A stretch of DNA of 37,907 bases. It comes from Crocosphaera sp. (GTDB lineage: Bacteria; Cyanobacteriota; Cyanobacteriia; Cyanobacteriales; Microcystaceae). The position numbers and the translations under genes are program-made. The DNA lies in the NCBI GenBank assembly GCA_030064935.1, contig JASJEA010000006.1, positions 1-37,907 of the forward strand, in the 5' to 3' direction. The notes beneath the pieces are model-generated. The model was not told the DNA's origin, did not search any database, and saw nothing but the letters and a program-made list of their open reading frames with translations. This document shows positions 1 to 8,160 of this stretch, piece after piece (position 1 is the first letter of the stretch; every line of letters begins with the position of its first letter).

Positions 1-228
1 GGAATGGAAAAACATAGTAGGCAGGGACTCTGCCGAAAGGAAACCGTCTGTCAAACGGGGCGTACAAGCTCTGGAGGACACCTCCAGAGACAGCCCCTTG
101 TCGAGGTGTCGGGGATGAGTAATCTAGATAACTGGCGTAGGGGGAATATCCCTCTGTGGGCAGAAATATCCCGTCGTGAGTCGGGAAGCCCACACCATAA
201 TCTCTGATTTGGTGTGGGAGGATGTCAC
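1..228 (+). ncRNA. Putative omegaRNA and right end of an IS200/IS605-type element
   Basis: Several strong stems follow one another: an 8-bp perfect hairpin at 70-77/81-88, TGTGGGC (155-161) with GCCCACA (188-194) enclosing CCCG/CGGG, and CCCACACC (189-196) with GGTGTGGG (211-218). The last two share bases 189-194 and so exclude each other. The block ends in GGATGTCAC at 220-228, similar to the ...TGTCA right ends of cyanobacterial IS605-type elements. In this family the omegaRNA is made from the 3' end of tnpB and the right end, and the guide comes from the flanking DNA, here from about 229 onward. Exact ends are inferred; they would be set by an empty-site comparison. Confidence 0.6.
2..118 (+). 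CDS. tnpB: C-terminal fragment of an IS200/IS605-type TnpB
   Basis: The window opens inside an open frame that ends with TGA at 116-118; 38 residues are visible, beginning EWKNIVGRDSAERKPS. A basic, serine-rich tail of this kind is common at the end of cyanobacterial TnpB proteins, after the last RuvC aspartate, which would lie upstream of the window. TnpB is the RNA-guided nuclease of IS200/IS605 elements. The call rests mainly on context: the same bases and the next 100 form a compact set of hairpins of the omegaRNA/right-end type, overlapping the end of the gene as is usual in this family. No catalytic residue is visible, so nuclease activity cannot be judged. Confidence 0.6.
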   Translation, partial: EWKNIVGRDSAERKPSVKRGVQALEDTSRDSPLSRCRG

Positions 229-250
229 TAAGAGAGCAAAGGTAATCAAT

Positions 251-1819
251 TCATTCTATTTGTTGACGACAATAAAGTTCTATTAATGGAACTTGAAACT
301 GATAATGATTATTTGTTTTGCAGATAATCTCTTTATTTATTAAAGTAGAAATCTGATGTTTAGGAATTTCATTAAGATGCTTCTTGAGTATTAGTTGAGC
401 AAGCATTTTCTGTTGTTCCTGGTTAATGGTTCTACGCCAGAATTCGCTGAAATAAGGCTTCCCCCGTTCAAGAACTTTAGGAACTAAATCATCAATATCT
501 TGCATAGTTGCTCGTTGTTTTAGCGGTTCAGAGTATTCGTTAAAATGATCAACGATCACAGTCCCAAATAGTTGCAATAAGTAAGGTTGACAAGTTGTCC
601 AATAAAGTAGACGTTCAACAGCTTCCTCGGTGTAAATATCGGGGAAATCTGCCACGGGATGGCGGATTAACTCTTTAGCATCATTTTCTTCTAAATAGGT
701 CATACGGAGAGATTGAGCATTGATGAGAGCATCACTCCAGTAAGGCTCCAATTCCTCAAGGGTATGGGAGCCACTAAACAGCAAGATCCAGCGTTTATGG
801 TGTTGGATTAGGGTACGCAGGAAGTTGAGAGGAACTTCATTGTTGGTGGAATTGATCACTTGACTGAGTCGTTCAAATTCATCTAAACAGAGTATGAAGC
901 GTTTGTGCGGCCCAAGACTTTCAATTTCAGTAAACCAGTGCAGTAAAGTGGGAAAGGGATCTTGTTCTAGAGCTTTTTGTGGGGGAGACGGGATAGAGAG
1001 GCGATGATTTTCACGAGCGAAGCTTTGAATTTGGCCAGCGAAAGTTTCAGCAAAACTACTCATTTGATTACTAATCGCTGTTCCTTGAAGATCAACCAGT
1101 AAGGGGATTAAGCTAGAGTTGACTTTTCTGGGAAGATATTTCAGAGAAGAGGTTTTTCCAGTGCGTCGTCCACCGTAGAGCAGCAATACGGGAGGAGTCT
1201 CGTTTAAAGAGAATGTTTCAATAGCCTGGAAAATATCTCGACGGCCTTTGAAGCGTTCTTTGGCATCTTCTGGACTTAGTGCATTACCAGCAATATATGC
1301 TTGAGGAATTTCTGCTTGATCACGGACTTGTTCTTGATAGTTGTTTTGAGCCGTAGTCAAGATGGAGAGCCAACGTTGAGTGGTTTGACCTAAAGTGGGT
1401 GTATGAGGGCTTCTCGCAAAGGATAGAGTATTTTGTAAGTTCTTGAGGCGTTGTCTGGGACGATTTAACAGTTCAACGGTACGATATGCGGAGGATGCTT
1501 GTTCAGCCGCGTGGGTATCTTGGCTAATTTCCAACAGTTCAGCAATAGCTGTATCAAATTCGGTGGGTAAGGGGTTAGGCAACCAAGAAAACTCTTCATA
1601 GATGCAGGTTAGGTCACTAAACTTTTGGCAACTATTGAGTCCATTGACAACAATAGCGATTCTTGCTTGAGCAGCGAGTTTTTGCTGATTAGTGGAATTT
1701 GTTAAATAATCGAGAGTCTGCAGCGTAGTAGCCGGCTGGTTTTCATAAGCCTCAATCAGCCAAGTTTTCAGAAAAGGTAGGGGCAGGATAATGCATTCAT
1801 CATAGTAAACATAAACGTC
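251..1819 (-). CDS. STAND/ORC-like AAA ATPase, 5' end unclear
   Basis: A P-loop ATPase of the AAA/ORC-Cdc6-like (COG1672-type) group. Counting from the TTG at 1582, the Walker A GGRRTGKT is at about residues 137-144 and the Walker B ILCLDEFE at about 230-237. A winged-helix-like tail ends in ELYCRQQIE. The frame stays open and looks coding for 79 more codons upstream, to a TAG at 1820-1822 (for example LPFLKTWLIEAYENQPATT and EEFSWLPNPLP). This stretch contains no ATG or GTG; the only ordinary start is the TTG at 1582, with no convincing Shine-Dalgarno. The gene is therefore probably 5'-truncated, or it uses an unusual start. It lies 27 bp after a second ATPase gene on the same strand, and its stop is about 20 bp from an IS right end. 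A regulatory or defence ATPase is likely; the substrate is unknown. Confidence 0.7.
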   Translation of the reverse strand, partial: DVYVYYDECIILPLPFLKTWLIEAYENQPATTLQTLDYLTNSTNQQKLAAQARIAIVVNGLNSCQKFSDLTCIYEEFSWLPNPLPTEFDTAIAELLEISQDTHAAEQASSAYRTVELLNRPRQRLKNLQNTLSFARSPHTPTLGQTTQRWLSILTTAQNNYQEQVRDQAEIPQAYIAGNALSPEDAKERFKGRRDIFQAIETFSLNETPPVLLLYGGRRTGKTSSLKYLPRKVNSSLIPLLVDLQGTAISNQMSSFAETFAGQIQSFARENHRLSIPSPPQKALEQDPFPTLLHWFTEIESLGPHKRFILCLDEFERLSQVINSTNNEVPLNFLRTLIQHHKRWILLFSGSHTLEELEPYWSDALINAQSLRMTYLEENDAKELIRHPVADFPDIYTEEAVERLLYWTTCQPYLLQLFGTVIVDHFNEYSEPLKQRATMQDIDDLVPKVLERGKPYFSEFWRRTINQEQQKMLAQLILKKHLNEIPKHQISTLINKEIICKTNNHYQFQVPLIELYCRQQIE

Positions 1820-1846
1820 CTAACCATAATGCGTAGTGCTATAGTG

Positions 1847-2911
1847 TTATTTTTTTGAGCCTTTTTGAAAAAGTGATTTAAGTTGCTCAAAATCAATTGC
1901 TCCATAAGAAAAAGCGATTAAAATTGCTGTAACTACGCACAAAAATATTAGTCCTGTCCCAAACTTTTGTAGATCCTTTCGGTTTTTATTAAACCATAAA
2001 ATTCCCTCTCCAATTTCACTAATTCTTTTATAAAAAAAGGATAAAAAAGGAGATTTTGGGCTAAAATTATATCGTTTCGATCGGGTTTTAAATGTTTTCT
2101 CTGCCCATCGCAAAGATTTACGATTAACTTGAGTTTCCCATAAAATTTGACCTGCTAATTGGAGTAATAAAGGTTCTCTGTTTCCCCATTTTAAAGCTTT
2201 TTTTCGGATATCTTCACTTAATCCTTTTCCCATTATATTGGTTAAGCGAACTAATTTCTCTGCTTCTTCTGGTGTAAAACCGTCATTAAGATCCACACAT
2301 TGAAAAACATTAAAAAAGTCTGAGGTAATTTGCTTTTTTTTACTGTAAATATCTAATAGTTCGCATGAAGCCATAATTATCATCAAAAAATTATTGCTTA
2401 CTAAATAACGTAAATTATCGTAAAATTCACCTGGAAACTGTTCTGAGCGTTCTAATAATTCTTCAAAATTATCAATACATAACACAGGCAAAATATTTTG
2501 ATTTTTAAACTCTTGGAATAGGTTATTAAACTTGCTTGAGTCCCAGTTTTCTCTCCTTAATATATTTCGTAATTTTCGTAATTGCCATTGACTGGATGAA
2601 ATATTTGTTTCTAAAAGCTTAGCAATTCGAGAGTAAAAATTTTCTTGAGTATTACAAGCTGCATCTTGAAGTGATAGATAAACAACGACAAAATGCTCAG
2701 GATTTCCAATGCTTTGACGATATGTATTAACAAAATGCACCAACAAAGATGATTTCCCTGTGCCATGATGGCCAACGATATTGATACTGCTTGATTGTAC
2801 TTCAGTTAATCGATTACAAAGTAGAGTCAGAGCTTCTTCCCTACCAACAAAAAAGCGTGGATCAGAAATTGTTGAGCCAACATAAAAAGGACAATCGGAA
2901 TTGGATGACAT
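1847..2911 (-). CDS. AAA ATPase with a C-terminal membrane anchor
   Basis: 354 residues. A GREEAL box (about residue 23) precedes Walker A GHHGTGKS at about 47-54; Walker B LPVLCIDNFEEL lies near residue 145. This order (GRE box, P-loop, hhhhD) is that of the ORC/NACHT-like STAND ATPases. Near the C-terminus, a basic stretch leads into one hydrophobic helix (about residues 318-340, FGTGLIFLCVVTAILIAFSY). The protein is therefore probably anchored in a membrane, with its ATPase domain in the cytoplasm. It is followed closely by the ATPase gene ending at 251, consistent with an operon. No sensor repeats (WD40, TPR) are fused, unlike many STAND proteins. The function is not known; signalling or conflict systems are plausible. 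Confidence 0.72.
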   Translation of the reverse strand: MSSNSDCPFYVGSTISDPRFFVGREEALTLLCNRLTEVQSSSINIVGHHGTGKSSLLVHFVNTYRQSIGNPEHFVVVYLSLQDAACNTQENFYSRIAKLLETNISSSQWQLRKLRNILRRENWDSSKFNNLFQEFKNQNILPVLCIDNFEELLERSEQFPGEFYDNLRYLVSNNFLMIIMASCELLDIYSKKKQITSDFFNVFQCVDLNDGFTPEEAEKLVRLTNIMGKGLSEDIRKKALKWGNREPLLLQLAGQILWETQVNRKSLRWAEKTFKTRSKRYNFSPKSPFLSFFYKRISEIGEGILWFNKNRKDLQKFGTGLIFLCVVTAILIAFSYGAIDFEQLKSLFQKGSKK

Positions 2912-3057
2912 CGACTTAGTAGATGTAATTTTTCTGTAGTCGTGCTTTAGTTAGTGAACTAATTCATTAATTCCCGAATTATAACAGGAATCACTTTGAG
3001 CAGAGATGATTATGGAAAATAATTCAGTCTAAAACCCCGCCTTTTAAGGAACCCAAA

Positions 3058-3145
3058 GTTTTTGAGACGGAGTCTATCTCTTGGTGCGCGTTCCCTTGGC
3101 GATTACGAATTGCCGGGGTTGCACCGCAATCTCTGTCTCAAAAAC
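3058..3145. repeat. Inverted repeat with 15-bp arms (MITE-like)
   Basis: The arms 3058-3072 (GTTTTTGAGACGGAG) and 3131-3145 (CTCTGTCTCAAAAAC) pair at 14 of 15 positions and enclose about 58 bp. The interior is GC-richer than its surroundings and holds a smaller imperfect hairpin (GGCGA...TTGCC). It is placed between the ATPase genes. It may be a small non-autonomous element or a structured terminator; no flanking duplication was identified. Confidence 0.45.
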
Positions 3146-3188
3146 AACTTCTGACTTCCTTAATCCCCCCATAACTCTTCCAAACAAC

Positions 3189-3312
3189 CTGAATTCGATA
3201 TAGGGCAATTTGGAGACAACTTATTAAAATCAGCAGCCTCAAACCCTCATTGTCTCCTTTAAAAAATAATAACCTCGAACTCCGAAATCCTAACACCAAA
3301 CTCACGTTAACA
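3189..3312. repeat. Dispersed repeat, copy 1
   Basis: About 120 bp, highly similar to 8325-8443. Shared blocks include TTCGATATAGGG, TTTGGAGACAA, AAAATCAGCAG, CTCAAACCCTCATTGTCT and TTTAAAAAATAATAA. It ends in a CGAACTCC/CCTAACACC tandem motif. Both copies are intergenic and in the same orientation, about 5.1 kb apart. A dispersed intergenic element is the simplest reading. Confidence 0.7.
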
Positions 3313-3392
3313 TGAGTAACTTTAGCTAAGATTAAGTAGGTTTTTGGTAACAGAATCAAGCCCTAAGTTATAGAAAGTTAGGGAATTCTGCC

Positions 3393-4754
3393 CTACACTT
3401 GGTTAAAATACTGCTGGAAATATTGTTGGTATAAGCGACAACTAGGAATAACACAATTACCTTGAAAATGCAGCAATCCTAAACTTTTCAATTTAATAGA
3501 TTGAACCAGTTCTAATTCAATAGGTTCCGGTGAACACATCACCTTTTCTAAACTATCTATTAAACCAGCATTGTGATTTTTCACACTCCATACTTGCCGT
3601 TGAAGATGATCGTTATAAACATGATAAGATGAATAAGGATTAGAATTTACCAGTTCATCCAAAGTAATATCTTGGTGCCAAATATGATACAATCCTACCC
3701 TTATTAAATAAGGATTACCGCCAACAAAATTCACTAATTGTTCCGCTTCTTCCAATGACAAATTTAAGCCATATAATTCAGCTAAATATTTAACGTTTTG
3801 ACCTGTAAATGTCGGCAGTTCAATAGGAATCCCGACATTAAAAGGAGAATGATTAACGTTGAGAGGAATATAAACTTCAGAGGAATGAACCACAATCAAA
3901 CGTAGTTTTTTCCAAATTTCTCGGTTTTTACCCTCTTCATGCCAAGCCCGTAATAAACCAAAAAAATCATCAGCTAAGTCAGGATATTGAAAGAGGATAT
4001 CAACGTCATCTAAACCCAATATCAAAGGAGTTTTGAGAGTTGATAAAATATATTGTTCAAAGTAAATCTTACAGCTAATTTTACTCCCAAATAAATCATC
4101 CCAATACTCGGTTACTTTATTGGGTAATTCCAAACTAAAACTAATATTGGCACAAAACCACTGAAGAAACTTATTGAGGTCTTGAAATAAAGCTTTATCG
4201 GCTAATTGGAAACTTAAAGAAATAGCCCTACAATCATTTTCAGTTCCATGGTTGATAATTCTCGCTAATAAAGAACTTTTTCCCATACGTCTTGACGCTT
4301 TGAGACGAAGTAAAGCCCCTGGTTGTAAAATCACTTTATAACAGTTCCCTTCTATGGGCGATCGCTCAATATAAAAGGGAGAGTCTAGAGGAACTTGTCC
4401 CTCCGGTAACTTCGGCTCTACAGAGCAATAAATCGGACTTTTTTGGTTCGCAGATAACGTGGGATGATAAAAGTCAGGCTCACATAAGGTCAAATTAAAC
4501 GCTTTAAAACAACATTTGAGGGTTTGTTTATCTACTCCACACTCACAAGCAAATACTTTCATTAAAGTATCAACCCCTAAACCTGTTCTATCGCTTAAGG
4601 CTTCTAAAGTGTAACGATTTCCATGATTATCAGCAAATTCTGCCTCATTTTTGGCATTTTGGAGTTTTTCTAAGCCATTTTCTGTCAGAATTACTCCTCT
4701 TTTTCGTCTTTGTTTTTTTGGTTTTGCTTGTGTCATGATCCTCATTTGTCGCAC
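3393..4754 (-). CDS. AAA-like domain protein (AAA_35 family) with N-terminal HTH
   Basis: 453 residues from the outermost GTG; ATG starts at 4745 and 4736 are equally possible, and none has a clear Shine-Dalgarno. Residues ~15-90 (RRKRGVILTENGLEKLQ ... TLEALSDRTGLGVDTLMKVF) form a helix-turn-helix module often found at the front of cyanobacterial signalling ATPases and kinases. The AAA_35 domain follows: SPFYIERSPIEGNCYKVI, the P-loop ASRRMGKSS (about 153-161), LSFQLADKALFQDLNKFLQW, Walker B LILGLDDVD, and the conserved FFGLLRAWHEE and LRLIVVHSSEVYIPLN. The length and motif order match the cyanobacterial family from memory. It is the first gene of the minus-strand ATPase block but is separated from the next by about 480 bp. 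Its biological role is unproven. Confidence 0.85.
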   Translation of the reverse strand: MRQMRIMTQAKPKKQRRKRGVILTENGLEKLQNAKNEAEFADNHGNRYTLEALSDRTGLGVDTLMKVFACECGVDKQTLKCCFKAFNLTLCEPDFYHPTLSANQKSPIYCSVEPKLPEGQVPLDSPFYIERSPIEGNCYKVILQPGALLRLKASRRMGKSSLLARIINHGTENDCRAISLSFQLADKALFQDLNKFLQWFCANISFSLELPNKVTEYWDDLFGSKISCKIYFEQYILSTLKTPLILGLDDVDILFQYPDLADDFFGLLRAWHEEGKNREIWKKLRLIVVHSSEVYIPLNVNHSPFNVGIPIELPTFTGQNVKYLAELYGLNLSLEEAEQLVNFVGGNPYLIRVGLYHIWHQDITLDELVNSNPYSSYHVYNDHLQRQVWSVKNHNAGLIDSLEKVMCSPEPIELELVQSIKLKSLGLLHFQGNCVIPSCRLYQQYFQQYFNQV

Positions 4755-5094
4755 TACCAGTTCAGCGATATCTAAGACATATTAGAAATCCAGATTGTAT
4801 CGTATTCTTAAGTCTAGCGAATTTTGATAACATTCGCTCTTAAATACGTTAACTTCCTATCTTAACTGCCAAAACTTCGGTTGTCTTGTTTAAACGGTAC
4901 AGAGAAAATAGTAGATAGTTAGTTGCTCGTTAAAATTTTTTCTTCACTTACAATTGTTTCCTTACCTTAAAGTTAACTCAGATTTCATCTATAAGGCTTG
5001 ATGTAGGTTCGTTATCTAGTCTAACCCAAGGGACTTGCTTGTAACAACCTAGAAAGGTATATGTACCGAGATAAGGGTAAGGAAATTAAAGCTA
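4755..5094. other. Divergent intergenic region
   Basis: About 340 bp between the divergently transcribed AAA_35 gene and the gene at 5095. No open frame, RNA gene or strong hairpin was seen. It should hold the promoters of both genes; I could not assign -35/-10 boxes with confidence. An AAGGAAA motif at 5078-5084 lies 10 nt before the ATG at 5095 and may be its ribosome binding site. Confidence 0.5.
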
Positions 5095-5724
5095 ATGGAA
5101 AACAGTAAAGAAAAGTTACAATCATTTTGGTTGAAACAGTTGCAGCAAGACCTACCTCAATATACTTTAGCAGACCAAAGAAGTATTATCAATTGGTTAC
5201 TGGAGAACAATCATTTCTTAGATATTTATCAACCGGTAAGAGTTGATAAAATTATGGATTATCAGACAAGATTAGACTATCGCTATAGTTTATTAAAAGA
5301 AAGATATTTAGGGTTTAATTATATTGATAGTTATGATAGTTTAATCAACCGTTTGCAAATTGTAGCGATCAAGTTTTCTTCTTTCTTATCTATTCAATAT
5401 TGTCATAAATTTCATAAATCAATGTTTAGAGTTGTCAAAAAACTACTGGAGGAAATGATTACTTATGATATCTATTTAAACAAGCGATTTAAAACAATTA
5501 CCCTAGAAAATTCTGAGCAACATTTACGAGAAGCTTTGACCTTGACAACGATTGAAGAATATTGTTTACACTCGGTCAATAATAAACCTTTTTTTCTCTA
5601 CTCCTTACGTCAACGTCTTTTACAAGAACCGTTAACCTCCTCTGAACATTTAATAAATCTACGCCGTCTTAATGAAACGAATAATTTCTCTAACTTGATG
5701 GAGAAAATTACTATCTTCTGTTAA
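5095..5724 (+). CDS. Conserved cyanobacterial protein of unknown function, probably shortened
   Basis: 209 residues, helical, without signal peptide or membrane segment. The motifs DYRYSLLKERYLG (about 62-74) and EEYCLHSVNNKPFFLYSLRQ (about 155-174) recall a longer cyanobacterial family. From memory that family is annotated as HetZ-related and continues into a sigma-like HTH region; I cannot verify this here. The last 22 codons lie antisense to the 3' end of the convergent gene at 5659, whose C-terminus looks natural. This suggests that the present protein lost its normal C-terminus and now reads into its neighbour until a chance stop. It may be a functional short form or a decaying gene. Confidence 0.55.
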   Translation: MENSKEKLQSFWLKQLQQDLPQYTLADQRSIINWLLENNHFLDIYQPVRVDKIMDYQTRLDYRYSLLKERYLGFNYIDSYDSLINRLQIVAIKFSSFLSIQYCHKFHKSMFRVVKKLLEEMITYDIYLNKRFKTITLENSEQHLREALTLTTIEEYCLHSVNNKPFFLYSLRQRLLQEPLTSSEHLINLRRLNETNNFSNLMEKITIFC

Positions 5725-6444
5725 TTGAGAAATAGCTTGTCTCGCTTCCTTGGCAATTTCTTGATGTTCTAAGCTATTTCTAGCCTCAAGTTTATCTAAT
5801 TGAGTTGCAATCATAATTACTTCTTTTCTGGTGTTATCCCAGTTATTCTCTTGTTTACTAATCCAAGAATTAGGATTACTAAGATTTAAATTATTATTAA
5901 TATCATTGACCTGCTTTTCCAGTTTATTGAAACGATTAAGTAATTCTAAAATATCCTCACGAGGATAGGTAATTTGTTGTCGAATAGTTGATAATCGATA
6001 AACTAAATATTGATATCCTCTAATGGCAGGACGTAATGCTGTTAACAATAAAGTAGCAAAAGAACTCACATATCCCACCGAACTAATACCGATAGTAGCT
6101 AGTTCATAAAGTCCTAATGCAGAAAAAAGATGAAGAGCGATCGCAATGAATAATCCAGCCCGACTGACTGTATTGACATAGTTTAATTGTTCCCTATCGA
6201 CCACAATCCCTTTCTTTTCAGAAATAGCTGCTTCTGAGGCTACTTCTTTAGCGTCAAAGTAAACATTCCAAGGAATTGTAATAATGACTAATAACCACCA
6301 AAAACTAGCCACTCCGATGACCCAATCTACCAGATTACCAGCAGGAATATTCAACCATTGTAAGCTAAAAAAAGCGACTAAAATCAAAAAAATCAATCCA
6401 AAACTAAAACGAAAATACGAGTAGTAATTATAAGTATTTTTCAT
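5659..6444 (-). CDS. Membrane protein with C-terminal coiled coil, function unknown
   Basis: 261 residues. Four hydrophobic segments fall at about 12-30, 38-60, 92-112 and 117-137. A charged, Asn/Gln/Lys-rich region then predicts a coiled coil in the cytoplasm (ILELLNRFNKLEKQVNDINN, about 165-184). The C-terminus ends VREIIRFIKTA. No catalytic motif was seen and the family is not recognised. Its 3' end overlaps the convergent gene at 5095-5724 by 66 bp. The intergenic space to the dihydroorotase-like gene upstream is about 105 bp. Confidence 0.6.
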   Translation of the reverse strand: MKNTYNYYSYFRFSFGLIFLILVAFFSLQWLNIPAGNLVDWVIGVASFWWLLVIITIPWNVYFDAKEVASEAAISEKKGIVVDREQLNYVNTVSRAGLFIAIALHLFSALGLYELATIGISSVGYVSSFATLLLTALRPAIRGYQYLVYRLSTIRQQITYPREDILELLNRFNKLEKQVNDINNNLNLSNPNSWISKQENNWDNTRKEVIMIATQLDKLEARNSLEHQEIAKEARQAISQLTEDSNFLHQVREIIRFIKTA

Positions 6445-6549
6445 AATCTTTTTAATAAAAACCTATTATAATTTGACAAATGTGGCATCTATTTAGGTCT
6501 ATGGTTGGGATGTTGAATCAACTTTTCCAATTAAGTCTCCACTCCATTC

Positions 6550-7824
6550 TTAATTATCCACTTCCCATTCAGTAATTACCTTTCCTTGAATCGATTGTCC
6601 TAGCCAATGAGTATTATGGCCCAAAGATTCCAGGGTTGATGGGTTCACCGTCCAAGTTTTTTGAGGATCAAAAATAATCACATCTGAGAGAACGCCAGCT
6701 TTAAGGGGAGTGACAACCTGACCTAAACATTTTCTTGGGTTGCTGCTCAGTGCCTTCCACAATTGTAACCCGGACAACTTTCCTGTCTCCACTAATGTCT
6801 GCCATAATAACGGTAAAGCCAACTCTAATCCGATCGCCCCTGGGGGAGACTCAGCGAACGGCATTGTTTTCTCTTCATAGGTATAGGCACGATGATCAAC
6901 GGCTATAGCATCGATAGTCCCTTGAGAAATGCCTTCAAGCAAAGCCAAGCGATCATCTGGGTTTCCTAAAGGGGGATCTAGGCGTAAATTGGGATCATAA
7001 CTAGCAAGGTGAGTGCTATCTAAGAGTAGGTGCATCCAAGTGGTACTGGCTGTAATAGGAATGCCCCTGGCTTTTCCCCAAGCGATTAATTCTACTGCAC
7101 GACGGGTAGAAATTCGCATTAAATGAACAGGGGTTTGAATGGATGCCACCATTTCCAACATAGTCGCCACAGCAGTTGATTCTGTCATAGCTGGGTTGCC
7201 GCTCAATCCGTAATGGGTGGAATAATGACCCTCTCGCATCACCCCATTACCCTGAAGAGAGGGAAAGGCCGCTACTATCCCTAGGGGCTTTTTCAAGGGT
7301 TTTAAGTATTCCAGAACTCGTCTGAGAAGGGCTAAATTTTCTAGGCCATGGTTATCAGTCAAACCAATCACCCCTCCTGCAACCAATTCGGCCAGTTCAG
7401 TCATTCGTTGTCCTTGACCTCGATGGGTTAAAGTCCCCCAAAAGTCAAATTGAACCGATGAGAGGTGTCGACTCTGCTGTTGTAAATAGCTGAGGGTAGC
7501 TAAATTATCGATAGGGGGTACAGTTTGGGGCAAAATCGCCACACGGGTAAACCCACCAGCCCTGGCAGATGCGCCCAAAGTGCTAAGGGTTTCTCGCTCC
7601 TCATGGCCTGGCTCTCCACTATAACTATACAAATCCATTAACCCTGGCGCAAGAATCAAGCCTTCTCCTGTTACTACTTTTGTTTCTGGGGCAATATTAT
7701 CGAGATGGGAGTCGATGGCTTGAATGATTCGCGAACTTAATAAGACATCATTCACCGTGTTCGTATTGGCCACTGGATCTAAAACTCTGATTTGTCGCAG
7801 TAGGGTAGGATGAGTGGTTGTCAT
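6550..7824 (-). CDS. pyrC: Dihydroorotase homologue lacking metal ligands (pseudo-DHOase)
   Basis: 424 residues with the overall plan of class I dihydroorotases (amidohydrolase TIM barrel), the enzymes that close carbamoyl-aspartate to dihydroorotate in pyrimidine synthesis. The landmarks align: LAPGLMDL, ETLSTLGASARAGGFT, GVIGLTDNHG, YDPNLRLDPPLG, GTIDAIAVDH and ESPPGAIGLELALPLL. The metal-binding residues do not. The DLHVHLR motif reads DLYSYSG (64-70), the histidine of HLCHVST is replaced (HLMRISTR), TPHHLLL is TTWMHLLL, and DHAPHT is DHRAYT. It should therefore be inactive as a hydrolase. Inactive DHO homologues (PyrC') are known to support aspartate transcarbamoylase in some bacteria. 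That role here is inference; a genuine pyrC should exist elsewhere in the genome. Confidence 0.8.
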   Translation of the reverse strand: MTTTHPTLLRQIRVLDPVANTNTVNDVLLSSRIIQAIDSHLDNIAPETKVVTGEGLILAPGLMDLYSYSGEPGHEERETLSTLGASARAGGFTRVAILPQTVPPIDNLATLSYLQQQSRHLSSVQFDFWGTLTHRGQGQRMTELAELVAGGVIGLTDNHGLENLALLRRVLEYLKPLKKPLGIVAAFPSLQGNGVMREGHYSTHYGLSGNPAMTESTAVATMLEMVASIQTPVHLMRISTRRAVELIAWGKARGIPITASTTWMHLLLDSTHLASYDPNLRLDPPLGNPDDRLALLEGISQGTIDAIAVDHRAYTYEEKTMPFAESPPGAIGLELALPLLWQTLVETGKLSGLQLWKALSSNPRKCLGQVVTPLKAGVLSDVIIFDPQKTWTVNPSTLESLGHNTHWLGQSIQGKVITEWEVDN

Positions 7825-8160
7825 TATCTAAATTGCTTCTTTAGGGAATGGGGTTCAATTGACCAAAAACCTAGAAATTAGGGAACTTTTTAACGCAAAA
7901 ATATTCTTTGAGGATGACAAGGCATCCCTTGAGCTATATGGTTAATAGTTCACTATGGGATCGGTTTAGCCTGAAAGCATTTCAGGGATTTTTATCAGGG
8001 CTGCTATACTACCATAACTTTTTTCAGTCAGGAAACCGACATTTTAGGATCAAATAATGATTTAATTAGTGACAATCTTGCCATTAGTGGAGAGGAGAAG
8101 ACATTAGTTAATCAGAGTTTTTATTCTAAGTTCTTTAACACACTTTGGGGGCTTTTTTTA

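Larger units (their letters stand above)
2912..3392. other. Gene-free interval rich in repeats
   Basis: No credible gene on either strand. It contains an inverted repeat at 3058-3145 and one copy of a dispersed repeat at 3189-3312. A short stem (CCCTAA/TTAGGG) sits at 3361-3383, next to the stop of the AAA_35 gene. A 73-codon minus-strand frame at 3138-3359 lies across the dispersed repeat and has no features of a protein. Confidence 0.6.

Noticed and set aside
4-207. 67-codon plus-strand frame at the left edge
   Set aside because: It lies over the TnpB C-terminal frame and the omegaRNA hairpins; its peptide is unlike any protein, while the adjacent frame reads as TnpB.
3138-3359. 73-codon minus-strand frame
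   Set aside because: It is the reverse of the dispersed repeat; no start signal and no protein features.
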